5,818 nucleotides of DNA from Calditrichia bacterium (GTDB lineage Bacteria > Calditrichota > Calditrichia > RBG-13-44-9): contig JALXCH010000313.1 in assembly GCA_026991005.1 (NCBI GenBank), positions 1 through 5,818 of the forward strand, written 5' to 3'. Under the pieces are notes generated by a model that saw only the letters and a program-made list of their open reading frames with translations, was not told where the DNA came from and did not search any database. Below, one piece after another: positions 4,202 through 5,818 of this stretch. Within the stretch, counting starts at the first letter, position 1; each line of letters starts with the position of its first letter. The translations under genes and the position numbers were made by a program.

Positions 4202-5659
4202 ATGGAAAAAAAAGAGACATTCTCCTCCCGCTGGACGCTTTTGTTAGCTTCCATTGGTATGGCCATTGGGGCAGGCAACATCTGGCGCTTTCCGCGGCTG
4301 GCCGGGCAATACGGTGGTGCCTTCCTGATTCCCTGGTTTCTTTTCCTGCTTCTATGGTCTATTCCTCTCTTAATTGTGGAATTTTCCATCGGCAAAAAAA
4401 CCCGCAAAGGGGTCATTGGTTCCTTTGCCGAACTGGGAGGTAAAAAATTCACCTGGATGGGGGCATTTGTAGCCTTCTGCACCATGGCCATCATGTTTTA
4501 TTATTCGGTAGTAAGCGGTTGGGCGCTGCGTTACTTCACTGTTTCAGTAACCGGAGAACTTTTCCGGGTGGATCAAAGTGCCTACTGGCAATCCTTCATC
4601 TCGGGTTACCAGCCGCTACTGTTTCATCTCATCGCCCTAACAGTGGGTAGCGTTATCATTTACCAGGGGGTAGTACGGGGCATCGAGCGAGCCAATAAAA
4701 TTTTACTGCCTTCCTTGTTGGTGCTGCTTATAATTGGAGTGGTACGCGCTCTTACCCTTCCGGGAGCTGCCACAGGTTTAAATTATTTTTTTGGGATTCG
4801 CACGGAATATTTGTTCAATTACCAGGTGTGGCTGGAGGGGTTGACCCAGAGCGCCTGGTCTACCGGTGCCGGATGGGGACTTATTCTGACTTACGCCGTG
4901 TACATGCGGGAACGGGAAGACATTGTGCTGAACTCCTTCATTACCGGATTTGGAAACAACTCGGCTTCGCTTATTGCCGGTCTGGCTATTATTCCTGCAA
5001 TTTTCTCCCTGGCACCCAGCGTGACCCAGGCAGAAAAAGCTTTGCAGGCCGGAAACGATGGCTTGAGCTTCATCGTCATTCCCCAGTTGTTTAATAAACT
5101 TCCGGCAGCACCTTTTTTTACCTCGGTATTCTTTCTGGCACTCTTTTTTGCGGCACTCAGTTCTTTAATTTCCATGCTGGAATTAAGTACCCGCATTTTT
5201 ATGGATTTCGGGTTACCCCGGCACAAAGCACTTCCTCTGGTCAGCCTTTTAACTGCCGTTCTGGGTGCTCCCTCTGCTCTAAGCATCCATATCTTTCGCA
5301 ATCAGGATTGGGCCTGGGGATTGGGTCTTATTTTGAGCGGATTTTTCTTCGCCATACTTGTGCTGCGCTACGGGGTGGAGAAATTTCGCCGCGAACTGGT
5401 CAACCGGGTACCGGGCGATATGAGAGCCGGATTCTGGTTTACTTACCTGTTTCGATTCGTGGTACCGGTGGAAGCGATATTGCTCCTGGTGTGGTGGCTG
5501 TACCGGTCGGTCGGCTGGAATCCCCGGGGATGGTACAATCCCCTGGGAAGCGAAACGCTGGGAACCTGCCTCTTCCAGTGGGGAGTGGCCATTTTCATTT
5601 TCCTCCTTTTGAACGGAGCAATCTATCAACGCTTACACAACCGGCGAGGCACACCATGA
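4202..5659 (+). CDS. Sodium-coupled NSS/SNF-family amino-acid transporter
   Basis: A 485-aa inner-membrane symporter with 12 predicted spans and a LeuT fold. TM1 carries the unwound signature GAGNIWRFP (23-31). By motif alignment to LeuT, Na1 ligands are A21, N26, S220 and N252, and Na2 ligands are G19, I22, A317, S320 and S321. The outer gate is R29/D369 with Y101 in TM3. TM6 reads QSAWSTGAGWG (216-226), with Trp at the position of LeuT F253 and GAG where LeuT has SLG. The position of LeuT E290 is S256, as in chloride-dependent animal members. The ATG at 4202 is chosen because family proteins start about ten residues before the SRW...GN segment of TM1. The frame stays open upstream with TTG codons at 4094 and 4136, so an extended N-terminus is not excluded, and the SD (GGGA, 4191-4194) is weak. 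The stop overlaps the small-subunit gene. The likely substrate is a neutral amino acid, possibly methionine or alanine by analogy with MetP. Confidence 0.93.
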   Translation: MEKKETFSSRWTLLLASIGMAIGAGNIWRFPRLAGQYGGAFLIPWFLFLLLWSIPLLIVEFSIGKKTRKGVIGSFAELGGKKFTWMGAFVAFCTMAIMFYYSVVSGWALRYFTVSVTGELFRVDQSAYWQSFISGYQPLLFHLIALTVGSVIIYQGVVRGIERANKILLPSLLVLLIIGVVRALTLPGAATGLNYFFGIRTEYLFNYQVWLEGLTQSAWSTGAGWGLILTYAVYMREREDIVLNSFITGFGNNSASLIAGLAIIPAIFSLAPSVTQAEKALQAGNDGLSFIVIPQLFNKLPAAPFFTSVFFLALFFAALSSLISMLELSTRIFMDFGLPRHKALPLVSLLTAVLGAPSALSIHIFRNQDWAWGLGLILSGFFFAILVLRYGVEKFRRELVNRVPGDMRAGFWFTYLFRFVVPVEAILLLVWWLYRSVGWNPRGWYNPLGSETLGTCLFQWGVAIFIFLLLNGAIYQRLHNRRGTP

Positions 5660-5778
5660 ACATTGACGCTCTGATTTTCATGATTTTAATTCTTGGTACA
5701 GTATGGGGCGGATTGGCATACCTTCTGATCCGCGCCATGAAATCCGAAAAACAAAAAGCTCATAGTTCGGAGCTTTAA
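5656..5778 (+). CDS. MetS-like small subunit of NSS transporter, 40 aa
   Basis: The ATG overlaps the transporter stop (ATGA, 5656-5659), and GAGG at 5646-5649 lies 6 nt upstream. The product is a single-span membrane peptide: a short polar start (MNID), a span at about residues 5-25 containing the motif TVWGGLAYLL (15-24), and a basic then polar tail (RAMKSEKQKAHSSEL). This architecture, the WGGL motif and the position directly behind an NSS gene match the small-subunit family of methionine/alanine importers, typified by Corynebacterium glutamicum MetS, which is required for MetP activity. The role here, binding to or stabilising the transporter at 4202-5659, is inferred. The tail is slightly longer and more polar than I would expect, and the gene is short enough to be missed by many annotation pipelines. 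Confidence 0.85.
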   Translation: MNIDALIFMILILGTVWGGLAYLLIRAMKSEKQKAHSSEL

Positions 5779-5794
5779 ACTCCCGAGGCCACCC

Positions 5795-5818
5795 ATGGTT
5801 ACTGCAGCCAGAACACAA
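5795..5818 (+). CDS. Start of a third operon gene, truncated by window edge
   Basis: The ATG at 5795 opens a frame of 8 codons (MVTAARTQ) to the window end. GAGG at 5785-5788 lies 6 nt before it, the same SD and spacing as the small subunit. The gene begins 16 bp after the small-subunit stop, so co-transcription is likely. Too little is visible to name a function. Confidence 0.5.

Noticed and set aside
4042..4494. Minus-strand 150-codon open frame at the transporter start
   Set aside because: It lies opposite the conserved TM1-TM3 of the transporter, is rich in Arg, Lys and Pro, and has no domain.
4891..5629. Minus-strand open frames inside the transporter gene
   Set aside because: Antisense to TM6-TM12 with no independent coding evidence.
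1..5818. CRISPR array, tRNA or rRNA gene, insertion sequence
   Set aside because: No regularly spaced repeats, no cloverleaf-like or rRNA-like sequence and no transposase reading frame were found on either strand.

Overview
The window looks like chromosome from a Gram-negative, moderately AT-leaning bacterium, most plausibly of the FCB/Calditrichota-like part of the tree. This is an inference from three things: a decayed outer-membrane beta-barrel gene ending in an aromatic residue, DUF4143-type ATPases of the kind that are numerous in such genomes, and one possible Bacteroidota-style promoter (TTG-N20-TAnnTTTG). No rRNA, tRNA, CRISPR array, transposase or phage gene was seen.

Left part (1-2050, minus strand): the 5' end of one AAA_14/DUF4143-type ATPase gene runs off the left edge (start at 165). 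It is followed by about 610 bp of non-coding DNA carrying a perfect 12-bp inverted repeat and degenerate CGCA-rich repeats. Next is a complete 403-aa ATPase of the same superfamily but a different Walker A subtype (778-1989, GTG start with a strong SD).

Middle part (2050-3370): a dispersed 31-nt repeat has one copy at 496-526 and another at 2170-2200. After it comes a minus-strand outer-membrane protein gene that appears dead (2242 to about 3053 or 3126). Reading across a one-base deletion in a T run and an in-frame TAG rebuilds a continuous protein. A gene-free AT-rich spacer follows.

Right part (3371-5818, plus strand): a 161-aa secreted protein of unknown function (3371-3856) is followed by a terminator-like hairpin and a long leader. 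Then comes a likely transport operon: a 485-aa sodium-coupled NSS/SNF-family amino-acid transporter (4202-5659), a 40-aa single-span protein overlapping its stop codon (5656-5778) that resembles the MetS small subunit of MetPS-type methionine/alanine importers, and the first codons of a third gene (from 5795) with a well-placed SD.

The most interesting points are the two-part NSS transporter, with a Ser where chloride-independent bacterial relatives have Glu and a GAG motif in TM6, the reconstructable pseudogene, and the repeats. I did not find convincing evidence of a wholly new system.
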